A stretch of DNA of 64,000 nucleotides, taken from assembly GCA_030549495.1 (NCBI GenBank), contig JAUIRK010001041.1, forward strand, positions 868,001 through 932,000. Reading direction: 5' to 3'. A program made the position numbers and the translations under genes. The notes under the pieces were generated by a model, which saw only the letters and a program-made list of their open reading frames with translations, was not told the origin of the DNA and did no database searches. Source of the DNA: Nectonema munidae (lineage: Eukaryota > Nematomorpha > Nectonematoida > Nectonematidae). Positions 36,975-49,429 of this stretch are shown here, piece after piece; the first letter of the stretch is position 1, and every line of letters begins with the position of its first letter.

Positions 36975-39419
36975 CTTTAGACCCGAGGTCTCAAAATCCC
37001 GGCCCACGGGCCACCTACGGCCCTCGGAATAATATTTTGTGGCCATCAACTTGATTTCAAAGTTTAGTGTCAGTGCGGGCCGCGACACCTGAAGATGCAG
37101 ACCGCTTTATCATCGGTGACTTCTATAAAGCTGCCTACCAAAACCCCTGCATATTCACGCACTTTAATTCACCAATTAGTTAGCAGACCAAAATATTATT
37201 CCATTGGACATGTCCACATACGAAAACTCTGAAAAAGCAAAACAACAAAATCTCAATGTATTTGATTCACATATTTCGCATGCAATAGTGTATTTATTTC
37301 AACCAATAAAAATTCCTTTGCATCAAAAAACTTTTTTCATTCTCAGTACTTCCAATTCATTATTATGGCTAATGAATTTATTCTTTCTTCTAAAATCTAA
37401 AAAAATAAAATAAGGTTTTTTGTTTACTATTTTATATAAAGAGCCCACGTTATGTCTTTCTCAAACACTGCCACGAAAAGAAAGATTGACGTTGAACACA
37501 GAAAATTTCAACAAAATGGGAAATTGACTATTTTTTTGTTGAGCACAGAGGCAAACCAACCTGTTTCATATGTACAGACAAACTTGCAGTGGTCAAAGAA
37601 TATAAAATCAAACGTCATTACTCTACCAAACATGCTGAGGTATATGAAAAATACAAAGGAAATGCGAGAGAAGATAAAGTCATTAGCAGGAAACAATATT
37701 TTTTGAAAGCATGAAAAGACGCTACTTTGTAGTGAGTGAGATGATTGCAGAGGCGGGAAAGCCATTTACAGATGGTGAATTTATCAAAAAGTGCATGTTA
37801 TAAGCTGTAGCAAGTATAGTCTGTCCAGAAAAAAGAGTCAGTTTAGCAATATCAGTCCTTCAGCCAGCACAGTGTCAGAGCGAATTTGTGACATGTTATG
37901 TGACATATTCAGCCAGTAGCAAGAGAAGGCCAAACTTTTCAGTGCATACTCAGTCGCTCTTGATGAGAGCCCAGATATCACTGACACTGCACAGCTTGCA
38001 ATGTGGATCCGTGGTGTTGATGACAGTTTTGAAGTTACTCAGGAGTTGTATACAGTTATGCCAAAACAGGAGATATTCCTCCAGCTGTTCAATGCTATTG
38101 TGGACCCCGGATTATCATGGAAGAGGTCTGCTGGAATAACAACCGACGGAGCACCATCAATGAAAGGGAAGAAAAATGGACTCGTGGCACTTGTTCAAAG
38201 AAAATTAGAAGAGGGTGTAGAAAGGGCAATTGCTCTGCATTGCATTATTCATTAGCAGGCCCTTTGTAGCAAGTGTTTGAAGTTTGACAATGTAATGTCT
38301 ATTGTTATAAAATGTATCACCGATATCAGGCCTAGAGGTTTAAAGCACTGACAGTTTTGCACTTATTTGGAAGCAAAGGATCAGAATATAAGGATATACT
38401 CTACTTTACTGAGGTACGTTGGCTCAGTCGAGGAACCACACTCAAGAGATTTTTTAAGTTGAGAGCCGAAGTGAAAACCTTCATGGAGAATGATGGAAAA
38501 TCTGTTTCAGTGCTAAATGATCCAAAAGGGCTCATGGACTTAGCTTTTCATGTTGACATTACTCAGGAACTGAATGCATTAAACAAGAAGTTACAAGGCC
38601 AAGGACAACTTGTCAGTGCTGCCTATGAAAATGTAAGAGCATTTTCTACAAAACTTGTGTTATGGAGAACCCAACTCTCTGAGAAAAATATTTGTCATTT
38701 CCCAGCATGCAAAGCACTCATGGATACAGGCATGACATTCAGTGGTGAGAAGTATGTTGATGCCATTGTGAGTCTTCAGGAAGAATTTGATCACAGGTTT
38801 GGCGACTTTAAAACACACAAAGTCACTTTTCAATTTTTTTCTGATCCTTTTTCCTTTGATGTGCAAGACGCTCCCCCTGAGCGTTCAAACGGAGCTTATA
38901 GACATGCAGTGCTTTTCTGAGCTCAAAGTCAAGTTCAGGGAAGTGAATGGGAAAGCAGACATCCTAGGACGATTTTTGAGAAAATTGCCTCCTACCTTCC
39001 CTGAGCTTTCAAAGATGTTTAAGCGAATCATGTGCCTTTTTGGCAGCACACATCTGTGTGAAAAGCTCTTCTCCACCTTTTAAACTTCACTAAGTCAAAG
39101 TACAGGTCTAAACTGACTTATGAACATCTCTAAGCTCTATTGAGGGTCTCTTTTGCTTCCTCTCTCAAGCCAGAAATGTAACTTATGTGCAAGAGTAAGG
39201 GCAACCAGGTCTCCGGCAACAAAGACTAGTTACCAGAAGACAACAGGAATCAGTTTAAAGATATGTTAAATGCTAATAAAGATTTAGAATGTTGTACACT
39301 TGTACTTTTTTTAATAAACGAAACTTTGTTTTGTTGAATATGTGATGCTGCCCGGCCTCCCTTGGACTTTTCCTCTAGTGGCCCCCAGGTAATTTGAGTT
39401 TGAGACCCCTGCCTTAGAC
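36975..39419 (+). mobile_element. hAT transposon, GTF2IRD2/ZBED-like group
   Basis: The element at 36983-39411 (2,429 bp) starts CCGAGGTCTCAAAATCC and ends GAGTTTGAGACCCCTG, near-canonical hAT termini (CAGnGGTCTCAAAC). The 8-bp flanks CTTTAGAC (36975-36982) and CCTTAGAC (39412-39419) match at 7 positions. Unit 1 has the uninterrupted site near 33350. The transposase inside is broken, so the copy cannot move by itself. Confidence 0.92.
37452..39083 (+). pseudogene. Decayed hAT transposase (GTF2IRD2/FAM200/ZBED5-like)
   Basis: The start reads MSFSNTATKRKIDVEHRKFQ, matching the KRKVDxEHRxFQ opening of GTF2IRD2-like proteins. The BED-finger region follows but is degraded. Further pieces are MWIRGVDDSFEVTQELYTVM and TTDGAPSMKGKKNGLVALVQ in the catalytic core. 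Near the end come VRWLSRGTTLKRFFKLRAEV, ELIDMQCFSELKVKF and the dimerisation block MCLFGSTHLCEKLFSTF. The pieces lie in several frames over about 1.6 kb, so there are multiple frameshifts and stops and no full protein. This hAT group is widespread in animals and has given rise to host genes. Confidence 0.9.
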
Positions 39420-39496
39420 GGGTTGTTCACAGGATTACAAATTGCTAGCTGGTTGTGTGTGGAAAGATTTTTTCTGCCTCACAAAGCACTACTATA

Positions 39497-39736
39497 GTAC
39501 ACACCAGTAGCCAATCCAAGGGTGGGGGGGGGGGGGGGGGTGGGCTCTTGGGCCTAGGCCCCCTTATGAAAAATGGCCTCGAAAATTACTCTTACTAATG
39601 TATACCCTTACATGTATAAAAAAATAAATTTTTGCAATTTATCCATGGCAAAATAATGTTAAAAATATGAAAACATACGTAATTAGTAGATTTTGGCCCC
39701 CTATAAGAAATTTCTGGATCCGTCACTGGTACACAC
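39497..39736. mobile_element. hAT MITE with a G run, unit 2
   Basis: The element at 39505-39728 (224 bp) is flanked by perfect 8-bp duplications GTACACAC. The inverted ends are CAGTAGCCAATCCA and the complement of CAGTGACGGATCCA. A run of 17 G lies at 39524-39540. Unit 1 shows the empty site (ACTATAGTACACACAGAAAT near 33420). Confidence 0.93.
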
Positions 39737-40481
39737 AGAAAAGATATTTAAAGTTCACCTTTCTTTAAGTTCATTTTTAAATTGGGTTCTTTTAAATGAA
39801 AAAAACAGAATGCAAATATAATTTCCGTCACCAAAGTGTTTTTAAAGCAGATCTTTAACAAACTATCTACAAGATTGCAGACTCAACACCATTACTCAAA
39901 TGTTTCCATAACAACACTACACTAAGGTTACGTATCAAATTAACAATATAATCAAAATAAAATTTAATATCAAAATCAAAAAATTTGTAGTAATATATTT
40001 TCTTTGAAAAAAATATTTTTTTTATTGTTGTTTGATATAAAACGTCAAAATTAGATAAAAAACAATTAAAGAAAAGACAAGCTTACCAGGTTTCATTTCT
40101 TTAAGATTAAAATATTTGGGGATGTAGATTATTCACCGAAAAAAAGTAAAAATAATCAAATAAATTTGCATCACTTGATTGGCTTTACTTCAGCCAATGA
40201 AATTTCAATACTACGACGAATAAAAAAGTTTTGTCAAAACGCCCAAAAGCCTGGGATGAAGCAAAGTGAAAATTTCATTTAAATAGTATTATTGAAAAGG
40301 ACGACAAAAAGTTTATGTCTGAAATATAAATAGGATACAAGGGAAAAAATCTAAACAAGGGTTATTTTCGAACATTTCAAATAAATTTTAATAGAAGTTT
40401 AAAGTTAACAAACTTCCACCACTCAACGACGCATGATTAAGAAAGATTTTACAATAATTCTTATATTCTCCCATTGGTTAT

Positions 40482-40566
40482 GTGGATAATGGGCGAAATT
40501 TAAGCTGCAAAAGTGTCAGTGATGATGAAAGAGTTACATCGACATGTAGTGATTTGTTTTCATTGA
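40482..40566 (+). other. Coding-like segment I, unit 3 (unrecognised)
   Basis: Reads MDNGRNLSCKSVSDDERVTS then TCSDLFSLI, the same peptide as in units 1 and 2. It is cut by the TTAA MITE at 40567. Family unknown. Confidence 0.35.
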
Positions 40567-40703
40567 TTAACCAGTTATCGACCACAGTCGACATATGTCG
40601 ACTTTACAAAAATAAAAGCATCTGCGTTTATCAATGCTCTTTAATACAAATCTTCTGCTTTACATTAGATATCGTCTGGCTATTCTGGTCGTTAACGGGT
40701 TAA
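40567..40703. mobile_element. TTAA MITE, copy 7 (unit 3)
   Basis: A 129-bp element (40571-40699) between TTAA duplications, at the same unit position as copy 6. It keeps the GTCGACATATGTCGAC palindrome that copy 6 has partly lost, so copy 6 carries a small internal deletion. Confidence 0.88.
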
Positions 40704-40769
40704 ACGAAAAATGTTATCCAATTTACTTAGTTAGTCATTAGGGTTTCATGAATTGTGTTCTGTTATGCC

Positions 40770-41545
40770 TTATAATGACGCAACCAGAGGGGAGCAAGGG
40801 GCAGTTACCCTCTTCTCTCCTCCTCCCTCTATCAGATAAGCTTATGTTATAAACATATTGTACCGATTTGAAATATTTTATCCTTCAAAAAATAAAAGTA
40901 ATATAAATAAATTTATCACATAACATATGACATGTGCTCTCACTTGTCATATCGCTTTTTGCAGGTTTAAATTGTGTCATTGCACTGCCTATCTCAATAT
41001 TTTTTTCTTTTTTCATATATTCACTATGTTTCTTCCCCTCTCTTTTTAAGCTATATTTTTTTACCCAAATTAATTTTTTCTTTTCTAACGTATTTCTACT
41101 ACCAAATTCCAATTAAAAAATTATTTTGCTTAAATTGTCTCTCTTTATCCAAAATATAAGTAAGTAAGTTTTTTTTGTTTAATGAAAACACATTTTTGGA
41201 GAACAACTTTGCCTCCAGTTACTTGAAGTTGATTAGTTTATTTATGGCTTAACATAAGTTTTATTATTTTTTTAATTGAAAATAGCTAACACTACTTTGG
41301 TGCTATAAGAGTTTTGACATCTATAAGTTAATTTTGTTATTAATTTTACATATATATTTACTTGAATTCCTTTTTTTATAGAAAGTAGAAAAATGAGAAA
41401 AATATTTGAACAACAAAAAATTAAAATTTTTGTTATAAGTCTTGAGATTGTTAGACACTGTGCTTAATTTAAAACTTAATAAAAAGTTTGCACCGCGATT
41501 ACGCTGCATCAAAAAAAGATTAAATTGCTAACTAAAAGTTTGTGA
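40770..41545. mobile_element. Probable insertion in unit 3
   Basis: A block of about 775 bp absent from units 1 and 2. Near its left side it reads CAGAGGGGAGCAAGGGGCAG, which resembles a hAT end. A matching right end was not found. Short hydrophobic frames inside show no domain. Confidence 0.45.
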
Positions 41546-41570
41546 AAAACATTTTATCCAAATATTTACA

Positions 41571-41802
41571 CATTGCTTAAAATAATTCCAACTTTTCTAC
41601 ATAATGTTAGTGAGAATGTGAAAGACGGTTTCTCTTCTAAGAAGATTGAAACACTTTTCGGAGATCTTAACACAAAGACTTACATCTTTAGCATTAATTA
41701 ACCTACACTGTGGTTTTCCTTTTGATTATGAAGGAGTATTCAAAGTTTATTTGGAGTTGTATCCAAGAAAAATTAATTCTTCCAACTTATTTGTGAAATA
41801 AA
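41571..41802 (+). other. Coding-like segment III, unit 3 (unrecognised)
   Basis: Begins KIIPTFLHNVSENVKDGFSS and continues KKIETLFGDLNTKT. After a frame change it ends LHCGFPFDYEGVFKVYLELY and PRKINSSNLFVK followed by a stop. It is the longer counterpart of the unit 2 segment at 34444-34632. Confidence 0.4.
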
Positions 41803-44440
41803 TTTTTAATAAAAAATTCAAAATTTTTAATTTCTATATAAAAACACTAGATTTATAAAAATATTTATTTTCAGCTTTGAATTAAGGTCTTTTACTGATT
41901 CAAAAATCTTTCAGTTTTTGTCGCCTTTTTCAAAAATTTCTGAATGCGTCCTTGATCAAAGTATCACTTAAAAGTCTCTATTCATTTCAAGTATTTTGAA
42001 ATACACATTGTGATATTTAAACTTCTTTTACTATCAATTCAATTTTTTTGAATTTATTATATTTATATGGCAAATAACTTTTTATTTCTTAACTTTTTTT
42101 GTTAATTTCTTTTAATAAATGAGCCAAAAAAGAGTGAGCTTTTTCACGTTCAATAAAAAGTACAACTTAACAATCTTTGTATATTTTCTGGTAAAAATTT
42201 TTGCGAGGAAGATTCTGCGCGTTTCTTTAAATTCAAAATTTGTCAAAAATTGTTCAAAAGCAAAAAGAGTTTTTTATGCATAATGTTTGGACGCATAAGA
42301 TCCAAGTAATTAAGACATTGAAAAATTAACAAATTGTGAAAGAATATTTTACCTCTACCATTTGCTATATTATAAAAATGGCAAAGTTTAAGTCTTCATA
42401 TTTTAAATTGAAAATAAAATTTTCCTTACAATGATGCCTTCCTAAAAAATGGAAAAATTTAATTTGATTAGAATATAATATTCCCTTTGCCAAAAACCAG
42501 ATATCAAAATGGGATGTTAAAGATGACTACGAAAATGATATATTTCACATTTACAAAATAAAAATATATTATTGTATTATTTTAAACAATCGATTCATCT
42601 TAGTAAAAAAATCTTAAGATATAAAATTTAATTTCAGAAAAAATCTTAAGAATTCTTACTTGAAAAAAAGTTACCATCTAAAAAAAAAAGATATACGTTA
42701 ACACAATTTTGAAAGCAAATTTGATCATTTTATTTTTATGAAATTTTATTTAGAGCGCGTTAATATGGTGCCATTAGTTCCTATGCTTTGATAATTTCAT
42801 AAAACAACTTTATTCAAATTGCAAATCAATTATAATTAGAAAAGTGGATTTTTAATTTTGGTTTCCTGTTGTTGTTGTTGTTGTTAACACTTAGGTTATA
42901 ATATTTCATTATTTGTGTAATCTATCAGTTCAAAAAAGAAGAAGTTTTTGAGCTGAAAAAGTACATCCAACGCTGGAAAATGCTCACAGGGTTTTGGTCA
43001 TTTTGGTCATTTATTCAAATATTTATATGCGAAAGTTCTTTTTTATCTTTGGCAGGAATTAAAACTTTAATCAAAATTTTTGCTAATATAATAATATTTT
43101 TACTCTCATTTACTAATCTAAAATTTCTTGCAATTTTCAATGATTAGCAAACCTATGCGAATTATATCTAATAGTAAAATAAGTAAACATATCTATTCAA
43201 ATTCAAATTTTTTATCAGAAATTGAAATTATAAGTAATATATTCCATTATATTTGAGTAAAAAGCTGTTAAATATTTCGCTAAAATGGGAAATGAAAATT
43301 CTACTATTATTTTACTTTATACTGCTTTTGCCCAAACAAAAGGATGGACGTTTATAAATATACCAATGTTTTATAATTTAGTAAAAATATTGAAGCTGGA
43401 TAAAAATATATAAAATAATATTTATTTAGTTTCATTACCATTGTCAAACATATCTAAAATGAAACATAAAAATAAGTGTAGAAATATATAGATTATATAG
43501 ATTGTGTTTGTATTAATTCTTCTTCTCTCTGCGTATTTTACAATAACTTAATTCCTTATTTTTAATAAAAAAAAAGTGCTGGACTAACTTCAAACTACAA
43601 GCCGTATGATTTTGTTTCTCTCAATTCACCATTTTCTTTTTAAGCTTGCTTTGATTAAGGCATTGTGAATTTTTTTTCAAAAATGTCGTGTTTCTTTCAA
43701 CTCTGAACCGATTTACAAAGAAAGCTTTTTGAATATAATTGCTATTTATTTTGTTTCATTGGTCTTATCCCAAATATATTCAAATACTTGCCTTCTTTAA
43801 AAATATCTTCAAAAGATGATGATCCTGTTATTGATGGGTGAAGTTTGAAAAAAGTATAGGCATTTATACAGTTTTGTTACTTTGAACTTTTCGCAGAATT
43901 ATTTGTTTAAAATTTTGGCATTTCTCAAATTAAGTTCCATCAATATAAATGATTGAATTTTACCTTTTGTGTTAATGCAACTAAATTCGAGGAGATTTTC
44001 ATTAGTGTTAATAAATTTAAGATAAGATATTTAAACAGTTTCACTAGGATGATATTTTAGGGTCCACGTTCATTGTTTATTTAATTAATTATGTCGTAGT
44101 TTGTAATTTAAAAATAACTTTCTTAAATTTATTTTGTCAACAATTGCAAAAACCGTGATATTTCCAATTGTTATGTATATAAATTTATCATCTAAAAAAA
44201 CTCATCTTTTTGTCACTCAGCGTTGTGACATTTTGCAGAGAAAGATTTTGTCGTAGCGACACTTTGATCTTAAAAATGAATTTCCATTATTTTTTAAAAA
44301 CGATCATAAACGTATGAAAGATATCAAAAATAAAAAATAGAAATAAAAATAAGAATATTTGTATAAATAAATTTTTTATAAAATTTTCAACACATAAAAA
44401 ACATTTCTTTAAAATTTATTTTTTGTTGAAAATATTTTAA

Positions 44441-46523
44441 AATCAAATTTCGGCTCGACATTCAGAATATAGGGAGGCATAATCCTAAAAATGATCATAT
44501 TGTATATATCTTGAGTACGCAATTTTTAGTTGTTCAAATAAACTACAAAATTTGATAAAAAGCATTAAAGATAAGATTGGATTACCCGGTTACATTTTTT
44601 TTAAATTAAAATATTTATTGATGTAGATTATTCAAATAGATAAAGATAAAAAAAATTACAAGTGTAAATAAAACTCAAGAAGTTGGAGACGGGAGACAAC
44701 ACCTCATATTTTAGTCATTATCTTCCGAACCCTCAAGAGTATTGATATCCAATAACTTCTCATAATTTTATCAATTACATATTACTGCCATTTAGGATAA
44801 AATTTGTAATAATTTGATATAATAACAAAGGGGAGACAACCGTGTAAAGATGATTGTGGTTATATAATAACTCTAGCTAGACCTTCCAGTGTATTCAATC
44901 TGATAATTTTCTATATGTGCTTTTTGTTTCATTTGAAATATAAAAAGAGGAAAACAACTTTGTAAAAATTATGGCGTTTTTGAAAATGGATAAAGAGACC
45001 ATTTTTAATGATGTCTATGTTTTAACGAAGTATTAGCTTGCTAGTAGAAAGAATCATAATATATTTTTTGATCTAATCCTGTTAACAATAAGAGATTTTT
45101 ATGCTTTATGTTAGGGCTATAGATAATATCAAAAATTCTTTCCCTTTTTAAAATATACTTTCAAAAACTGAAACTTTTCATTTTGTTCGCTCCGGCAAGT
45201 TAGTAAAAAAAAAGAGGAGCTTTATTCAAATCTATACTAAATTTTTAGTTTATTACTGCGTTAGTGTTAGGGTTATACAAAATATATGAAGAATACTATT
45301 TTTAGATTTTAAAAATAATATTGTTGAATGAAGTAAGATCCAAAATACGTATTCAACATATAAAATGATTTCACGCTTATAGCAATAAAAAATGTACAGA
45401 TACCGGAAATGGTTGAATTAGCGGCTTGGATCCAATATATTGAAGAGGTAATCTTTGGTTAATTAGGTTGTGGAATTATAAACAACTGTCATTTCATATG
45501 CAAAAGATGAAAACGGAATGTAAAGCTTGCTGAAAATAAAAATTAGTTGATTGAACTATTTATTTTATGTTAGTTATCATAAAATTATCTTAGTTGAAAA
45601 AATAAATTTGTTGAATACACTAATTTAAAAAAGTTATTTAAATTTAAAACTAAAACTTACAAAAAAATAACTAAGTAAAGAGGTCAAAATTATCAAAGGT
45701 ATTTTGCTTTCATCTATACTGAATGCCAATAAATGTAATATTAATCACTTATTAAAAATGATAATAACTCAAACAGATGACATAAACAATATTTTTCTTT
45801 TTTTTGCTTTTGTCCAAACAAAAACAAGAGAAATTTAATTACCTAAATATTGTGAATAATTAAATAGCAAATATTTTTTTAAAAGTTAAATTCAAATTTA
45901 AAATGAAGCATAAGGTTTAAAAAATTAATCAAAGTAATTGCAAAAATATTTTTTACCATGGTCAAAAAAATCTAAAATAAACCATAAAAAATTGTCGATT
46001 ATTTGAAATATATTGGATATCAAAAGTTCAAATCAGAAATTTGGAACTCATATTTGTGTTCCTCAGATTTTTTGCATAGTTTAAGTAAATGTAAAAATTT
46101 AAATTTGGTTTTTTTCATATAGATTCAATCAAAAATTAAGAATTTTTACCATCAAATTCTCCTTAATTTAAAAAGGTATTGAAAAAAGAATTGTTAAATA
46201 TTTTTTTGCAAATTTTTCAGCATAAAAAATGTAAACTATTTTACAAAATGTGTAAAGTATACATAAATAAATTGTTTAAATCATGCAATCAATGAAGAAA
46301 CATGATGCCTATCATTAGTATATTTTGGAATAATTGATGTTAACTTTTCCTCCATTTTAAACTTAACTATACTTTAGTTAACGAAAATCATATTAATTTG
46401 ACCACTGAGAAAAAAATTAGAATCACTAACTTTTTAGATTAGTAATCTTTTTTTGGGTTAGATACTTTACAAACTTACGCATCCTATTTTTATGCTATTT
46501 TCTTAATAATTAATAAAAATAAT
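44441..46523 (+). repeat. Tandem array unit 4, partial and diverged
   Basis: The unit start is recognisable (ATAATCCTAAAAATGATCAT, then TTGATGTAGATTATTCA near 44614), and so is the marker TTTACCATGGTCAAAAAAAT with AACCATAAAAAATTGT near 45953-45990. The section between is strongly diverged or replaced. At about 46524 it runs into an inverted hAT MITE copy. Confidence 0.55.
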
Positions 46524-46913
46524 AATTGATTTATTTCACTATGCAATTCTTTGCATAAAACTTTACTGCACTTCATTCATATAAAATCTTTTTTTCATTG
46601 TTATCTCATTTTAATGGTAAACGGAGAAAAGTGTGCAAACGACAAAAGAGTTTATTTTTCTTTTTTTTCTCTGCTGCACACTTTTGTCGTTTGCACACTT
46701 TTCTCCTAGAACCATTTTAATGATAATGATATAGAAAGAAAAAGTGTACATCTGTTTATAATAAATCAAAAACGTCAATTCCATTGCATCTTTTTGCTAT
46801 CTATATATATATATCTCCTTAAGGAACCGTTTGAAACCGGGATTTCCCGATTTTGTAAGTTTTTTCGGTATCGGTAGCGGTTCCTAATTTTCGATAATTA
46901 TGCAAACCCTAGT
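46524..46913. mobile_element. hAT MITE with internal hairpin, copy 2 (inverted, partial)
   Basis: Reverse-complement copy of 27276-27765, about 390 bp, ending ATTATGCAAACCCTAG. It includes the same hairpin arms (AAAGTGTGCAAACGACAAAA and complement, near 46627-46709). The arm with CTCGAAACCGGGAATAC is missing, so this copy is truncated. Confidence 0.82.
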
Positions 46914-49429
46914 ATACACGTAGACATTTAGATGACGTTAAATGCAAAGATAAATATTTTTAAATAATTAGTTTTCACGATATATTCTCCATGTTGTTTT
47001 TTAGAGATATCCTTGAAAACAAAATTTTAGAGAAACTTTAATTTCAGAAAAAAATTATTATATGTCATTTTATAACGTTTCTTATAAAATTTTTCAATTC
47101 ATTAAAGTTTATTTCCAAACTTCAAAGACGGGATAATTAAAAAAAACTACAAATTAACATTTTTATATATAGTAACTTTGCTGAAATATTTATTAGAATA
47201 AATAGTAAAGTTTACTATGCACTAGTAAACTGAAGCACTGTTTCTTTTTTCCATTGAAATTACTCAGTTTTTTAATCATTTATTTAATTAAAAATAGTCA
47301 AAAACTCTCTTTAATAAGCAGAGTTAACTTTTCCTGGCAGGTTGTACTTTCAAAGTAGTAAGCCTTAATAATTCAATAAGGGATTTTTTGAAAAGCTAAC
47401 TTTACTTATTTAGTTGTATGTCTTATTAATTTTTTTTATAAAAGAAAGAAAAAAATAAGATGAACTTCGGCTGAAAACCTCTTTTTATGTGTTTAATGAA
47501 ATTTTTTCCTCTTATTTTTTGGTTGTACTAAGATAAAATTCTATCAATGTTCGCCCATTCCATTATTCTAGTTGACAACTTTGTATCAACATTCAATATT
47601 TATATTCTTCCCATCTTTTCCAACGTTTTCACAAAAACATATGTTTTTTATGCATTTAATACTTCACAATTTCTTCTTTTTTTGATATATTTTAACAGAA
47701 ATTAATGAACCTTTATTTGTATACGTTTATCGCGAATGCTTCAAGCACATTTCATGATTTTGTTTCTTACACATTTTCTATAAGAGCATGGGAAGCAAAG
47801 AAATGATCCAATATGTTGCATGTTGAGTTTTATTTGATATCAGATCAGTGGATTCCTAAAGAATTCGGCCGTGTAAACGAACATTACCATTTTCACGTTT
47901 ACAAGCCAATTTTTTTGGTATGGATGTCTCGTTGACAAATAAAAAAATCGTTTATCAAATTCATATGGTATCTTTTTATTGCGTGCAAGGATTCCCTTCA
48001 TCATGATAAGGCATATAGAAATTCAAAATGTAATTCCTCTAGAACTTGAACAGACCTAACGTTAGAGCCAATTTTATCATTATTGCATAAATGAAAACTA
48101 TGTTTTGTACAATGAAGGTTGTTTCTGGAAATAACGTTTGAAAGTTGAAGAAGCCAGTATATTGATAACATTAATCGTATTTTTGTAAAAAAAAAGATGT
48201 GAACAACTAAGTAATATGAACAATATATTGATCTTTAGCACATATTCTTTCATTTTTTAAGAATTGTAATTTTTATAAAGTGTGTAGATGCAAATCCACT
48301 GAATTAGGTAACGAATCTTTTAATAAACGAAGATCTGAAGTAGAAAATTGTATGAAGTAATTTCATCGCATGCTTTTATGATTAATTTCACAGATATCAA
48401 CAAGAAAATAATTTTTAATAATTATAACCTTTTCAGGAAGTATTTGATTCTTTTTTTCTCAAAAAAATTTAGACACGTTTTATATATTTGATACTAAGTA
48501 AGTGATTTTGTTTTAAATAACCTTAAAAAATTTATTATCCAGCAAATTATTTCATGATTTTGATCGATGCTGGTTTTTTTGAAAATCTCTTTTTGGAAAC
48601 ATAAACCAAAAATGGAAAATTCGCTTAAAATTCCCGGCTATTCAGATCACCCGCTCTCTTCGAAAGCTACGGCTTTTGAATGACATCTTATGTGCCGTAT
48701 ATTTATTGCTTTTCTAAAACTTGAATTCTTGAAGAATATATTCCACCCTAATATTTTATAATCTTGAAATCATTTAAGCCAAAGTATAATGTTGAATAAT
48801 TACCCCATTTCCTCCAAAATGGAACTAAATGTAAAAATTAAATGTGAAAACTGTGCATCAACCCTTTAAAACTTCAAGTCATTTTTTATACTCTTAATAA
48901 TGATAAGAAATTTTGCTCTAAATCTTTAATAATTTTTTAAAAACATCGTACAACATTGAAATATTAATCTAATTTTTATAATAAACATTAAATGTAAAAT
49001 TTCATTTTTCCCATATGTAATTCATGTGTATTAGAAACAATTTTAGATGGGTTTGAGTCATAAATAATATGGCCTTTTATTTCCTTTATTATAATAGCAT
49101 TATAAACAGAATAGAAAATTACCTCCTTTTTCAACTGAAACAAAAATGAAAATTCATTTTTATAGTATTTATTTCCATATCTCTTTATAGGGTCTGAGTG
49201 GTAACCTCGCTTACCACTCATTATAATAGTATAATGATACTTTAAAGGTGGAGTTCCTTATCAACAATAAAGGAAATAACGCGCGTTGTGTCTTAGGGAC
49301 ACGCAAAGATCAATCTTTTATAAGTGTTGCAAATTATAACTTTTGGTAGAATATAATCTTCTACAATCCTTCACTGAAGTATTTTTCCTTCTCATAAAGC
49401 AACAATTGTGGCGACGTTGTTTATTAAGA
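46914..49429. other. AT-rich spacer, nothing recognised
   Basis: No domain, terminal repeat or RNA gene was seen. A 77-codon minus-strand frame at 48988-49221 has no recognisable features. Confidence 0.5.

Larger units (their letters stand above)
33691..39988 (+). repeat. Tandem array unit 2
   Basis: Second unit, beginning at GTAGTTTGAAAAAAATAA and ending after CAAAATCAAAAAATTTG. It carries a TTAA MITE (34272-34390), a 2.4-kb hAT transposon (36983-39411) and a 224-bp hAT MITE (39505-39728). Without them it is about 3.5 kb. It is closest to unit 3 in its first 750 bp and closest to unit 1 thereafter, so the units are mosaics. Confidence 0.85.
39989..44440 (+). repeat. Tandem array unit 3
   Basis: Third unit. 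Its first 750 bp closely match unit 2, including the TTAA MITE. An insertion at about 40770-41545 is absent from units 1 and 2. The markers at 42336 and 43430 are recognisable, but the 3' part is clearly more diverged, and the region equivalent to coding-like segment II is not recognised. Without insertions the length is about 3.5 kb. Confidence 0.75.

Noticed and set aside
40885-41116. Frames open on both strands inside the unit 3 insertion
   Set aside because: Low-complexity Phe/Ser/Leu and Lys/Glu readings of the same T-rich segment, with no domain.
23101-46523. CRISPR array or bacterial contamination
   Set aside because: The repeats are kilobase-sized and irregular, and the region carries animal-type transposons.
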